Shown here: positions 20,401-30,100 of the stretch, piece by piece
Layout: every line of letters starts with the position of its first letter
Numbering within the stretch: position 1 is the stretch's first letter
NCBI GenBank assembly: GCA_024196135.1
Contig: JAMQCK010000188.1
Location: forward strand, 1 to 41,957
Length of the DNA: 41,957 nt
Source of the DNA: Pleurotus ostreatus/Saccharomyces cerevisiae fusant
Taxonomy: Eukaryota > Opisthokonta
Reading direction: 5' to 3'
The notes under the pieces: generated by a model
Told to the model about the DNA's origin: nothing
Database searches by the model: none
The model's input: the letters and a program-made list of their open reading frames with translations, nothing else
Made by a program: the position numbers and the translations under genes

Positions 20401-22464
20401 AGCTAATTGGTCTTGGACAGCAATGGGAGCTAAAGGCGGTTCCTCACGACGACGCGGCTCATGCGAGTTCGCTTCTCCTAGCCATCTCCAGGCTCGTCGA
20501 CCGCTCGAAGCATGGTGGCGACTCCGTGTCCTCTTGGATCTCGGGATTGAGGGATGCGTGCATCTTTCCCGTGCAGCACTCGACCGGCGAGACGCGCCTC
20601 ATGCACGCAGGCGCCGACTTCTACGTTCCGGACCCTGCCTGTATCCTGGCTCGTCGATTTCTCGGACGCGTGCCCATACTCTTCCTCGTCGAGGGTGAAC
20701 AGCACCTCGACGTACCCATGTCAGCAGATCGACTACTTCGATGTCGTCCCCTTTTAGATCATCCGGTCTTCTCCGGTCGACTGAGGAACCTTCAAGACCA
20801 CGCCTCGGAGAGCTTTACCTGTGCAGAGGGCCCTTCGCCACCTCGGTATCCTCAGGCTGAAGAGGAGCTCATCAAGCTTCGGTTTGGCTACCTGAAGAGG
20901 TGCAGCTCGTCGTTCGTTCAGTATCGGCGCAATATTAATATATTGACGTGCAGGTTTCTGCTCAGTGTACCAGGAAAGAAAGATACGCTCTTGCAGAGCT
21001 TCGCCCTACTCGACGATATCCAAATTCACCTTACCAGCGAACTGCGCGCTACCTACGCTGTAGATGGTCTAAAGTCGGACTCTGTCGAGACTGATCTCGC
21101 CGTTGTAGGCGGCCAAGCAGGACGTCCTACCCGACTCATCGTCTCGGCGGCTGCTTCCGCAAACGCTGCCAAGGTTCAGCTCAAGATATCTCAGGGAATT
21201 ATACAGGTCCTTGGAGCTTCCATCTCTACCTGGATACGAAAGCATGATCACTTCATCAACTTAATTTTTCTCTATCCATTGGATGCACTCGACGAAGTCA
21301 TGCTAGACGAAGGCATACAAAAGGCAGCACCATACGAAGACTCAGACAAGGATCATCCTCAATCGTCGATCCCCTTAACCAGCCATGCCGCAAGTCGGCC
21401 CTCTACGACACGAGCGACTGCGCAACGAGTGTCCGCTGGCCGCAGCAGCTCTCGGCCTTCACAGAATCCTCACCGGCTGCCGCCTGTTTCCGCTACGCTA
21501 GCCGATGGGCATGATGAGGGCTTGCAAAGCTACCTTGCTCACAAATGCGAGGATGTCTCGAGGCACGCGCAGAGCCTGAAGCGTAGCGATATCTTCATTT
21601 TCGAAGCTGGGCCCGCGCAGACCGCAGCACAGGTCAGCATTTCCATGTCGTCACGTCGTACCTACGATGATTTGGCGATCTCGTCTCCCAACCTGGCCCC
21701 TTCTGGCGCTTCTGACACTCCCGCTGTTCGACGACTATCCAGCCAACGATCGAGCTGCTCCCCTGCAGCATCTGTACTAGGATCTCGGGAGCGAGTTGGC
21801 GATAGTGGAGTCTTCAGCTTGTCGGCGAGCCGCCTGGCAGATAGTAGGCCGACAGATGCTCAAGCTGTAAACGGGATTCTTGGCGAGACCTTTGTGCGTT
21901 ATCATCGAGTGCGATCTTCAGTCTACTGACAGAACCTTCCAGGTCTATCATTTCCTTCGATGCCAGCTTCCCGGGTTCACTGTCGAGAACTGGACGAGCG
22001 AGATCCGCGCGCTGGCCGACGGCATGGGCACCTTCGCCGGGAGCGCACCAGCCGACTTCGCGTACCACGACACGCAGGGCATGCTGACGGGCATCGTCTT
22101 TGGCGCCGATGTTCAGCGCGATTGGGTAGGGGCGTGGCCGACGTATTACTTGGAGGTGAAGACCACGTCTGGAGGACGGGATACGGCGTTCTACATGAGT
22201 GTGTCACAGTTGCGCACGGTGAGTGTCGGGATAGATAGGCCACTAGGTGCCATACTTATGGCATGAGCTTACTTTTCGTCCCTACAGGCGCGCGAGCTTG
22301 CTACATATGGAGATGCAAACGTGCCACCGAAGCACGTCTACGTGCTTGTGCATGTTACGGATATACGCGGCGAGCCCCAGATGACCATCATCAAAGACCC
22401 GCACCGCTCCCTGTACACGGGGGACCTGCACATTGTTTCTGATGTCGAGGTCGCGCGAGCCTAG
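17417..22464 (+). CDS. NO VEIN-like protein: N-terminal GHKL/HSP90-type ATPase and C-terminal NOV_C (DUF3883) nuclease-like domain, 1,578 aa
   Basis: Exons: 17417-17712, 17760-17998, 18047-18567, 18617-20157, 20207-21893, 21943-22218, 22288-22464. The ATPase (about 60-430) opens with SVIQTIRRARG and has the N-box EFIQNADDN (114-122), NETGF (147-151) in place of DxGxG, CDIGTSTK, and lid motif GYTGEKGIGFKAVF (176-189). It continues with FTVQADWLTPASRE, as in plant NO VEIN and sacsin-like ATPases. A ~900-aa helical region follows, then a Ser/Pro-rich disordered linker (about 1250-1420). The C-terminus (1424-1578) shows GETFVYHFL, NWTSEIR, ADFAYHD (Asp1466, Asp1471) and LEVKTTSG (Glu1499, Lys1501), the PD-(D/E)XK-like pattern of DUF3883. 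It is likely an ATP-switched nucleic-acid-associated protein, probably nuclear; function in fungi is not known. The exon 1/2 junction is the weakest point. A 54-nt stretch at 20900-20953 may be an in-frame intron. Confidence 0.88.
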
Positions 22465-22708
22465 AGTATGTACGTTCCAGATACGCTCATCGACAGCATT
22501 GGTTCCCGGAGTTATCCACCTAATTCTTTGATTTTTCTGATGTCCTTGTCCCCTTTCGAGTCGCTAGCGTTGCGCATCCATACACGATACACAGCTACAA
22601 TAGCCTTAGCCTCTCGAGAATCGCGCGTCGAATATCGGACATTGTAGTCATTGTGCCGACACATCATTCTAAACGCAATTCCTAGTCGGACTTCCAAAGT
22701 CCAACGGC
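22465..22708. other. Intergenic region between convergent genes
   Basis: This 244-nt gap holds the 3' ends of the GHKL-ATPase gene (+) and secreted protein A (-). No feature is visible in it. Confidence 0.5.
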
Positions 22709-23276
22709 TTATACGCCGCATGAGGCGAGCGTCGTGTAGAACAGGCAGGTAGTGATCGTCTCCGGCTCGCCCGTCACGGTGGTCGCCCATTCGGTCACCG
22801 TCGCTGTCGACGTGGGGTCCGGCGAGGCCGTCCACGTCGTTGAGGTGGTCGTGGTGTACGAGCTGTGGAGTGCATTAGCCACTATCATTCCTCCAATACA
22901 CCTTCCGCGCAGTAGCGAAATTGCCACCGCCACTACAATCGACTTGACGCACCTGCAAGGCGAGCCCCTTGCGTCAAGCTCCCGAGCTTGCCCGGGCCAC
23001 GACGTCGGCGTCACTGACGGGGTGAGCGTCACCACGACAAGTGGGTGGTCCGTTTTGGCTGGAGGAAGGATGGCAGGTCAGCCACACATCCATTGCACTT
23101 GCGCTGGACTAGAAAAAGCAGAATTTCTACTCACTCCCATCCACATGTGTCGTCAGCGTCGTGCCCGGGTAGTATGCCGTCGACGTCTGCCAGGCGGTCT
23201 TCGTGCACTCGGTCGAGCCGCTGGCGAGCGCGCCGGTGGCGGCGAGGGCGAGGAGGGCGAGGGATTTGGTGAACAT
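22709..23276 (-). CDS. Small secreted Thr-rich protein, copy A (133 aa)
   Basis: Three exons on minus: 23276-23135, 23058-22953, 22862-22709. The signal peptide (MFTKSLALLALAATGALA) is followed by SGSTECTKTAW, a TST..YPGTTLTT segment, ARGSPCR across the second splice, a TTTTST run and the end TEWATTVTGEPETITTC...ASCGV. Four cysteines remain in the mature chain. There is no GPI signal or membrane helix, so it should be secreted. I know no domain for it. Copy B (36673-37367) has the same three-exon structure, a last exon of identical length (154 nt) and clear similarity throughout, so the two are paralogues. A TATA box (TATATAA, minus strand) lies about 105 nt upstream. High Thr content suggests O-mannosylation and a cell-wall or matrix location. 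Confidence 0.8.
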
Positions 23277-23379
23277 GGTGAGGTGATTAGGTGCTGGTTG
23301 AGGGGCAGTCGTGGGCTGGTTTAATGACGAGCCTATGGCTTTGGAAAGGCAGACTAGAAGCCACCGTCCATCGTCCTGC

Positions 23380-23386
23380 TTATATA
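23380..23386 (-). promoter_or_regulatory. TATA box of secreted protein A
   Basis: TATATAA on the minus strand, 104-110 nt upstream of the ATG at 23276. Copy B has a TATAAGA at nearly the same distance, which supports both as true core promoters. Confidence 0.65.
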
Positions 23387-23892
23387 CGCCCTCCTCGTCG
23401 GACAGTCGTGCCCGCACCTGCATGTCACTCTCAATGCGGAGGACAGCCGCCATGTATGCGCGAGTGCGGGTCGAGAGCGCGCTGTACCTGGTTCATATAC
23501 GGAAGGTCGCGCATTGGCATTCATGCTAGTCGCGGTCCCCCTCGGTGGCCTTTTAGTGGGATAAGAATACGACCCGGCGAATCGCTGCAAGTCAATGTCG
23601 AACCTTCGCGGAGGTCAGCCGCTTGATGTCGGGCAAAGATAATTGATGTCGGAGGTCAGAGTACCTGAGGATACGCGCGGAATCGACACAGGGACCGACG
23701 CGCGGACGACGTGCTGAAGAAAGGCAGCAGATAGAAAGACAGCGACCTCAAACAACCTCGCGAGGACGCGATAGCCAAAGTTACCTACCCGACTCCATGC
23801 GGCGCGAGGCGAAGAAATATCTAGATGTTGATGGCCTTCGTCTTGTCTTCAAAAGGTAGAAAGCTCCGCATAACATATCGGAGACGAGCTCA

Positions 23893-23938
23893 CTGGACGA
23901 TGCAGAGGGCGCTCGCTGGACGATGCAGAGGGTGGTCG
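23893..23938. repeat. 23-bp tandem duplication
   Basis: Two copies (23893-23915, 23916-23938) sharing CTGGACGATGCAGAGGG and a TCG end, with three mismatches in between. Intergenic. Confidence 0.85.
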
Positions 23939-24218
23939 CAAAGGCCTCGACGGCCACAGGATGCGATTATCATGTCAATGTGGTAAGTAGTATGTATGGC
24001 GTGTGAGCTGTAAGTGGTGGCAACCCGATATCAGGTCGACAGTGACTAGACAGCAGGTAGGTAAGCAAACTACGATGCAGATATGAGCAAGCTACAGTGC
24101 AGCAGGTATTATACATGGATTATCTAGAGAGTGATGACTCACAACGTAAGTACCGTAAAAGCAAGCCCAAGATCCCAACCATCGATCCTCCTATGCGTTA
24201 ACAAGGGTCGCAAAGAGT

Positions 24219-25206
24219 CTACGCATCGACATCGTCGTGCTTGGGCTCCTCCCGCTGGCGGCGGGGCCGGCGCTCGCGGTCACCGCCCTCCTTCTCCCGG
24301 AGACCGTACGGCCGCTGGCGGTCCTTGTACCCGACGCGCTCGCGGACAGCGTACGTCAGGCCAATAGGCAGACCCGCACTCGTGATGTGGCCATTGAGCT
24401 CAGTAAGCGCCTTGCTCGCCGCCTCCACCGAGTCAAAGTCGATCCACCCATTCCCGCGGATGCGCCCCTGCCCGTCGCGCAAGAAGTAGATGCTGAAGAT
24501 ATCGCGCTGGTAGTTGCGGAAGATCTCGCGCAGCTCGTTCTCGTCGCCCTTCATGCCGAAGAAGTAGAGCTTGGAGTTCGGCTTGTCCGAGCGGCGCGCG
24601 GTCCCGCGCACGTTGCTCTGCGCGAAGTCGAGGCGGAGGCGGCGCGTGCGGAGCCAGAGGGGGTTCTCGAGGTGCGCGTCCATGGCCTTCTTGGCAGACT
24701 CGAGGTCCTTGAACTGGACGTGGCAGAAGCCGCGGGCGGTGCCGTCGGGGGAGACGCCGGGGCGGGTGTGCTCAATCTCGCCGAAGGGGCTGAAAACCTC
24801 GAGCACTTCCTCCTCCGTGGTCTCGAAGGGGATGTTCCCGACAAACAGGCACTTCTGCGGCTTGCCGAGCTCCTTGTTCGCTACTATTCCGCTGGTCAGT
24901 AGAGCTTTATGAAGACTAGCATAGCGACGCACGGGGCCCTGTTGACTCCTTCTGTTCCCGCGGCTGCGAGTTTTCCGCGCTGCCATCGCGCGCCGGCCTG
25001 CTGTACTGCTCCTGTACTTGCTGCTGCTGCGTCTCGTTGTACGCCGGACGGCTCATAGAGAACATCCGGTACGCGTTTTGCAGTGCGACCGCGCGGCAAT
25101 TCCTTGCGATAGACAGAGCATTTCTAGTCGCAGCCGTTGGCGGGGGGAACGCGCACGCAAGACGGGTAGCTTGGGGAACAACGGAGGCGGCGGCGGAGCG
25201 GAACAT
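24219..25206 (-). CDS. Mitochondrial two-RRM RNA-binding protein (312 aa)
   Basis: Exons 25206-24933 and 24883-24219, joined by a 49-nt intron (GTGCGT, CTGAC branch, AATAG). RRM1 (about 99-175) has RNP2 CLFVGNIP and RNP1 ARGFCHVQF; RRM2 (about 190-265) has LYFFGMKG and IRGNGWIDF. The C-terminus is a charged Arg/Glu/Asp-rich tail. The start at 25206 gives an N-terminus MFRSAAASVVPQATRLAC with Arg and Ala but almost no acids over 45 residues, followed by RMFSMSRPAYN, which looks like a processing site; this predicts mitochondrial import. An in-frame ATG at 25260 would add 18 residues with acids and spoil the presequence. The likely role is mitochondrial RNA binding. Start codons of this gene and the next one are divergent and 366 bp apart. 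Confidence 0.85.
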
Positions 25207-25572
25207 GACGGCGGGATGGAAGTCAGCCAAGTCCGGCGGGGAAATTTTGGATGCGCGCAATATGTGGCGTCGTGGGAACTCGGAGGATATTCAACATTTA
25301 TGGCCAAAATTTCTGTGTCCCTCCGACGTCTCTTGTTTCCGACTGACATACGGCTGCTGGACAAACATGACAAGCGCTGTACATCTCGAGAATGCGACTA
25401 TGCAACAGGAGTATTCTTCACGTGATCGCGTGATGACGCGCCGCCAGATCCGAAGGCGCGCCTTGTTCCCCACCATCATCACCGCTCTCTACACGCCCAC
25501 CTCGGCAGCAGGCCCTTCAGTTCAAAGCGCTTCATTAGCTTGACCACATAGAAAAGTCTTGAAGCTCTGACC
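25207..25572. promoter_or_regulatory. Shared divergent promoter region
   Basis: This 366-nt interval lies between the start of the mitochondrial RRM gene (-) and the start of the conserved hypothetical gene (+). No TATA box is obvious on either side. Shared control is possible but is inferred from position only. Confidence 0.4.
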
Positions 25573-27941
25573 ATGAGCTACATCCAGGCGTCCCAAATGG
25601 GCGTGTCGCGATTCACCGTACAGAGGTGCGCTTAATTGTGCAAACTCGAGCGTCCGACACTCAATACAAACTTCTGTTGTTGTCTTTCGTCTCCCACTAC
25701 TGACAATCGATCACTTTCAGCTCGGACGTACTTCAGAACTTCCGAGTGAACGTCTGCCCTGAACACTCCGAGAAAGTCATCTGGTACAAGGTGAAGTCCA
25801 AGTCGAGACTTGACAGCACTGCGTCGCTTCTCCCTCTACGCAATTTTCTCACTCTTGTTGCAAACTCTTGACATAGAGTGACTTGGACCCGTTTTTATTG
25901 GACAAGCGATGGGCACTTCCATGCGCAGCGTACTGACTTTCGTTTGTCCAGGAGCGCTATCTGACAGACGACGAAATCGTTGAAAACCTCGTTGTACGTT
26001 GCGGACCTCTACCAGGAAAACTATGCGCTTATATTTTCCTTCTGATACTCTCGGTCAACTCTGCTGACTCTTCGGCCCGCCTCACATTCGGGACCGTTTC
26101 ATGAACTCTCCTGCGCGATTGGACCTCTTCCTCGGTTCGACATCGCCGTCTGCTTGATTCTGTACCGTACTTGCGACTCCTGGCTCTGAACACAGTTCAA
26201 CCACACCAACACAATCTGCTGGACAGTACATCGCCCCAAGCGCGGCTGGTATATCCGTATCCGTGCTCCGGTGAGCTACTTGACCATCTCTTTACACACG
26301 CGTCCATTTGCCCCTTCTTCGATCTGCCTACCCAACCCCTTCATCAATATCCCACCTCGATATCCTCCCTTTCGTACTAACCCTCCCCCCAGTCCTTCCC
26401 GCCCGACGTCTTCATCCCCCTCACGCCCGTCCCCGCGCTCAGCCCCTACCACGCCGACGGCGCGCTCTCCTTCAAGTCGCGCACCAACATCCCCCCGGAC
26501 GCCGTCCCGCCGCTCGCGCCGCCCATCGCCGCGGGGGATCTCAGTTTGTCGAATGCGGATTTGGGAATGGGGAGTTTTAGTAGGGTGGATCTGTTGGGCG
26601 CGATGAGTGGGGAGGGGCCGGTGGGGGCGGGGTTGGGAGGTGAGTAGTGAGCTTTGATACTCAGTGGAGTGAGTGACTGGGAAAGGACTGACGCCGTTCA
26701 ATGATCCTACAGCCGGCCGCCTCTCCTCCAACCTCCTCGGCCCGCACGGCTACCCGCCCAAGACCAACCCTCGCCTTTCGCAACTGCGCCCCGAAAGCCA
26801 AACCACGGAGTTCATCCTCGCACCGCACGCGGCGACGGAGCCGAAACCGACTGGGCTGCTGGCGCGCGCGGCGGCGGCGCTGAAGGCGGCGCGGCCGGCG
26901 CATAATAATTCGTTTACGTTGGCGAGGGTGAGTGGGGATTTTCTTCCTGCTGTTGAAATGAAGCTGTCGGGTTTTCCTGTCACATCGTACAATGTGCCGC
27001 CATTAGATCCAAGCTAAGGATTTCGGACCCAACAGCACTGACCTCGCCCCTTCCCCAGATCCCCACCCCCACCGCGCCTCCGCCCTACCAGCCGCACGAC
27101 CCGACCGTCGAGGCCGTCGCGTTCCCTCCCTCGGCTGCGTCTGCCCCGCCCCCGCCGGCGCCGCCCGTGCTAAGGTTCCATGATACGACGCCGGTGTTGA
27201 TGGTGAGTGGTCGTTTGGTTGTACGGTCTTCCGTTTCTGTATTGTGTCTTTGTTCGTTTCGAGTCGTGGTGACGTGTATCGTGAGGCAGCGCGGCGCCGT
27301 GGTGCTGGCAGGGCATGCGTTCCCGCGACCGAGCGGCGTCTGAATGTCCGGCTTGTGGCTGCGTAACTTGCCTGAAGCTGCGGTGCCTCTGCCGACTCTA
27401 TAGCTTACTGTGCTGACTCTAAGGCCCCCGACATCCCGTTCATTGGCGTCTTTGCGCTGCTTACTCGCTCCACGGCTGTAATCCTCCTTCAACCTTCTGG
27501 CTCGGCCCGCCAGTCTCACTGTGCTCCGCCAACCCTTCTCCCGCCATTCCTTCTTCCTATTGTCCTTTCGATGACTTGTAATCACCTACTCACCCTCTCA
27601 CCCAGGTACGCCGCGTCACCGGCGTTATCGAGATCGACCGCGAGGAGGAGCGCTTCCTGGGCATTGAGGCCAGCTTCTGGATCGCGGTCGCGCTCACGTA
27701 TCTCGATTTCTTGGAGGACAGGGAGGTGAGTGGTTTCCATTTCTTTCCTTGGTTTACGCAGATTGGGAGCTGCCCTTCGCGACTGACATACTGTGGCTCG
27801 GGGCGGCCTCTGACATAGAGCACTCTTCGTGGTGGCGAGGAGGCGGCGGCGCGGCGGAGGGTCGTGGCGCGCCAAACGTCTGAATTTTGTATAGCGTGCT
27901 GACAATTTCTGCAGAGCTACATTGCGGCGGCGAACGACTAG
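25573..27941 (+). CDS. Conserved basidiomycete protein of unknown function (330 aa, 9 exons)
   Basis: Exons: 25573-25625, 25721-25790, 25952-25993, 26196-26270, 26393-26639, 26713-26927, 27059-27202, 27606-27725, 27915-27941; the frame stays open to TAG. The N-terminal ~70 residues read like a compact conserved domain (SRFTVQRSSDVLQNFRVNV, VIWYKERYLTDDEIVENL, NTICWTVHRPKRGWYIRIRAP). A Pro/Ala/Ser-rich disordered middle follows, with SRVDLLGAMSGEG and LLGPHGYPPKTNP. The C-terminus has VRRVTGVIEIDREEERFLGIEASFWIAVALTYLDFLEDRESY, a helical segment with an amphipathic or membrane-proximal look. There is no signal peptide. I do not know its function. Nine exons in 2.4 kb, with a long (403-nt) intron 7 and a last exon of 27 nt, make it easy to mis-annotate. 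Confidence 0.8.
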
Positions 27942-30100
27942 TGGTGCATTTTCGGAAAGAGCGGCTATTGCCTCAATCTCAGGCCTGCTTCTCGAGTGTA
28001 CGTCTTGGAAGGGCGCGTTCCATCGTTTGTAGCGTCGTCCGCGGCTGGTCCGTGAGGATGAACAAAGGAAGAGTTCTGCTCACTGAAGAAAACGTATGAG
28101 CTCTTGTGACAATATATGTCGGGTACCGCCGCGCGAGCGTCGAGGCTTGCCTTGAGTCAGGTGTGGGTGGGCAAGTTGAACAATACGGCAGATGCCGAGA
28201 TGCCATGTGGTGGGCGCGTCATTGCGATCATCGAGCGCGCCGCGTCTTGGAGGACGCGTTCATCGCCGAGGAACACAGTGCTCTCGCTCCGCCGCCATCC
28301 TGTCGATAAACGACTTTCTTAATGCCTCCTTTGCTCCATAGACTGAGGGGGGCCCACGCGCCCCACTTTATGCGCATATATCCAGGTCCAAGATTCCTGG
28401 CGCATCTGGAATTCCTACAGGCAACTTTAACACGCACTGAAGGCGCGCGGTCTCGATCGACGATATCAACGGCAGTGCGCCAGACGGCGATGCGACAGTA
28501 CTAGAGCTACAAATACGGCTGCGAACGGACAAGGGCGCGCTTGTTGATCCTCTCCGACCCATCATCGCCTGCATCAAGATGCCTTATCCGTACACAATAG
28601 CATCAAGGTCAGCGTCGACGTCAATCTCGTCAGCACGCGCACCGGGTGCTAGCCCAAGCTCGCAGCAACAGTGGGCACCAAACAACGCACACTTCCTCGA
28701 TAGCCACGTCGCGCCAACGCGCCCATCCTCAAGTACCTCCCCACTCCGCACCTCCGCGCCCCAAGCACCCCGCGCCCTTCTTTCTACCCCTTCCAAGTCT
28801 GCGCGAGGCGCCCCAGGCGAGATACGTGCAGGGACCCCGGAGGCATATAGGTTCGCGAGCAGCGTGTTCACGAGGGCGCCTGATTCGCGACCCTCGAGGG
28901 GGCGCCGCGGGCGCCTCGCAGGCGTTTAGGCTTCACCGTCCCGCCTGATCGGCGGTACGTGGCTCGAGGGGGCGCTTATCCTGAAGCAGATGGGTGGGGC
29001 GGGACGGCAACCACGGCTCGACCCCGACACCTTCGGCGCTGGACCGCGGTACGCTCCTCCCCCCTCGAGCGGGTCAGGAGCGGCGACGGAGCACGCCCAT
29101 ACGCGGGGAGGGGTAGCTCACATACTTCCCAAAGTCAGCGCATCTCCCAAAGTGGTCAGAAGGCTTATGGACCGAAGTTCATTGCGGGCCACGGGCATCG
29201 TGGCAGCCCAACGGACGGCCCATTGCGACGAAAGCGCTTACATAGGACCCACTCGTGGCTGAAGCGCCGCGGGCCCATCGCGGCGAGGACCCACCCGAAG
29301 AGGCACAGGATCCAGACCGCCACGTAAAGCGCGAAGCGCCGCCTTCAGGACCGCGGAGGCCGGATACGGGTCGCGCCGCCCATCTGCTGCCGTTCCATCG
29401 AAGATCGGGCTTCAGTGCGGGGGCCAAGCGCCGGTGGGAGCGTCAGGCTCCGTCCACACTTCTGCTCCAGTCAAGGCCCGGCGAGGGGCCGCGAGCCAAT
29501 GGGGCTGCGCGTCCTGGCGTGGAGGGCGCAAGCGCGCCGCGGATGCCGTTGAATTGACGAGGAGACCGTGCGGGCGCTGGCGGCTGGTGGCATCAAGGGG
29601 CCCTGCGGCGCGGCGGCCGACTCCGCGCGCGCGGGTGATCGGGCGCAGGGGTGATCGGGCGCCTGCCGGGCAGCCAAGGCGACGCGACATCGCGGCTGCC
29701 CCGACCCGCGGTGGGCGGATGTGCCGAGCATGGGGCGAGGGGCGGCGCGCGGGCCCAACAAGGCAAGTCTTTCTGTGCACAGACCCCGGATTCTGGACTG
29801 ACTTTCCTTTGTAGGCTGGCGGTGTGGACGCCGCTGCATCACGAGGGGGCGGGTCCGGGGCGGAGGCGATGGGAGGCGTGTGAAGGCGCCTCATGACCGG
29901 GCGGCAGGCAGGAAGGGGGCACGCGGGGGGCGGCGCTTGCCTGCGGTGCCGTCGGCGGCGGCGGAGTTGGGGGCCCGGGCGCATGATCCCCGGCTATATC
30001 TCCCGCCCGCACGCCGCGCCACAGCCCTCCTTCCCTCCTCCCCCCATGTCCTGCTGAGCGCGCGCACACCGCCCCGCTCCCTCGCCGCCACCTACCGCCG
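27942..30100. other. GC-rich 2.2-kb region without a convincing gene
   Basis: Composition becomes very GC-rich from about 28,850 to 30,100, with many long overlapping ORFs on all frames that result from the base composition. Two stretches look more codon-like: a minus-strand segment around 28140-28320 (separate entry) and a plus-strand open frame from 28441 to 28929 (SIDDINGSAPDGDATVLELQIRL... in part). The latter lacks an upstream ATG or clear splice partner. A 15-16-bp GGGTGATCGGGCGC direct repeat lies at 29633-29662. The last ~100 nt form the CT-rich leader of the zinc-finger gene. Confidence 0.45.
28140..28320 (-). pseudogene. Possible HSP70-like relic
   Basis: The minus strand reads STVFLGDERVLQDAARSMIA followed by MTRPPHGISASAVLF, then a stop near 28149. 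GDERVLQDAARSMIAM resembles the conserved HSP70 ATPase segment ERLIGDAAKNQVAM, with codon-like third positions. Neither the phosphate-binding N-terminus nor the following parts of HSP70 can be found next to it, so if the match is real it is a decayed fragment. Chance similarity is possible. Confidence 0.25.

Larger units (their letters stand above)
23277..24218. other. Intergenic region (about 0.9 kb)
   Basis: It contains the SSP-A promoter on the left and the 3' end of the RRM gene on the right. The middle is gene-free, with one 23-bp tandem duplication at 23893-23938 and loosely repeated GCAGGTA/AAGCTAC words around 24050-24105. Confidence 0.5.

Noticed and set aside
24237..24902. 221-aa plus-strand ORF opposite the RRM gene
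   Set aside because: Antisense mirror of the RRM exons; Leu/Ala/Val-rich artefact without domain.
27085..27585. 166-aa minus-strand ORF
   Set aside because: Covers exon 7 and the long intron 7 of the 25573-27941 gene; no domain and no splice logic.
28579..28929. 116-aa Ser/Ala/Pro-rich ORF
   Set aside because: Low complexity and no domain; kept only as part of the unexplained 28441-28929 open frame.
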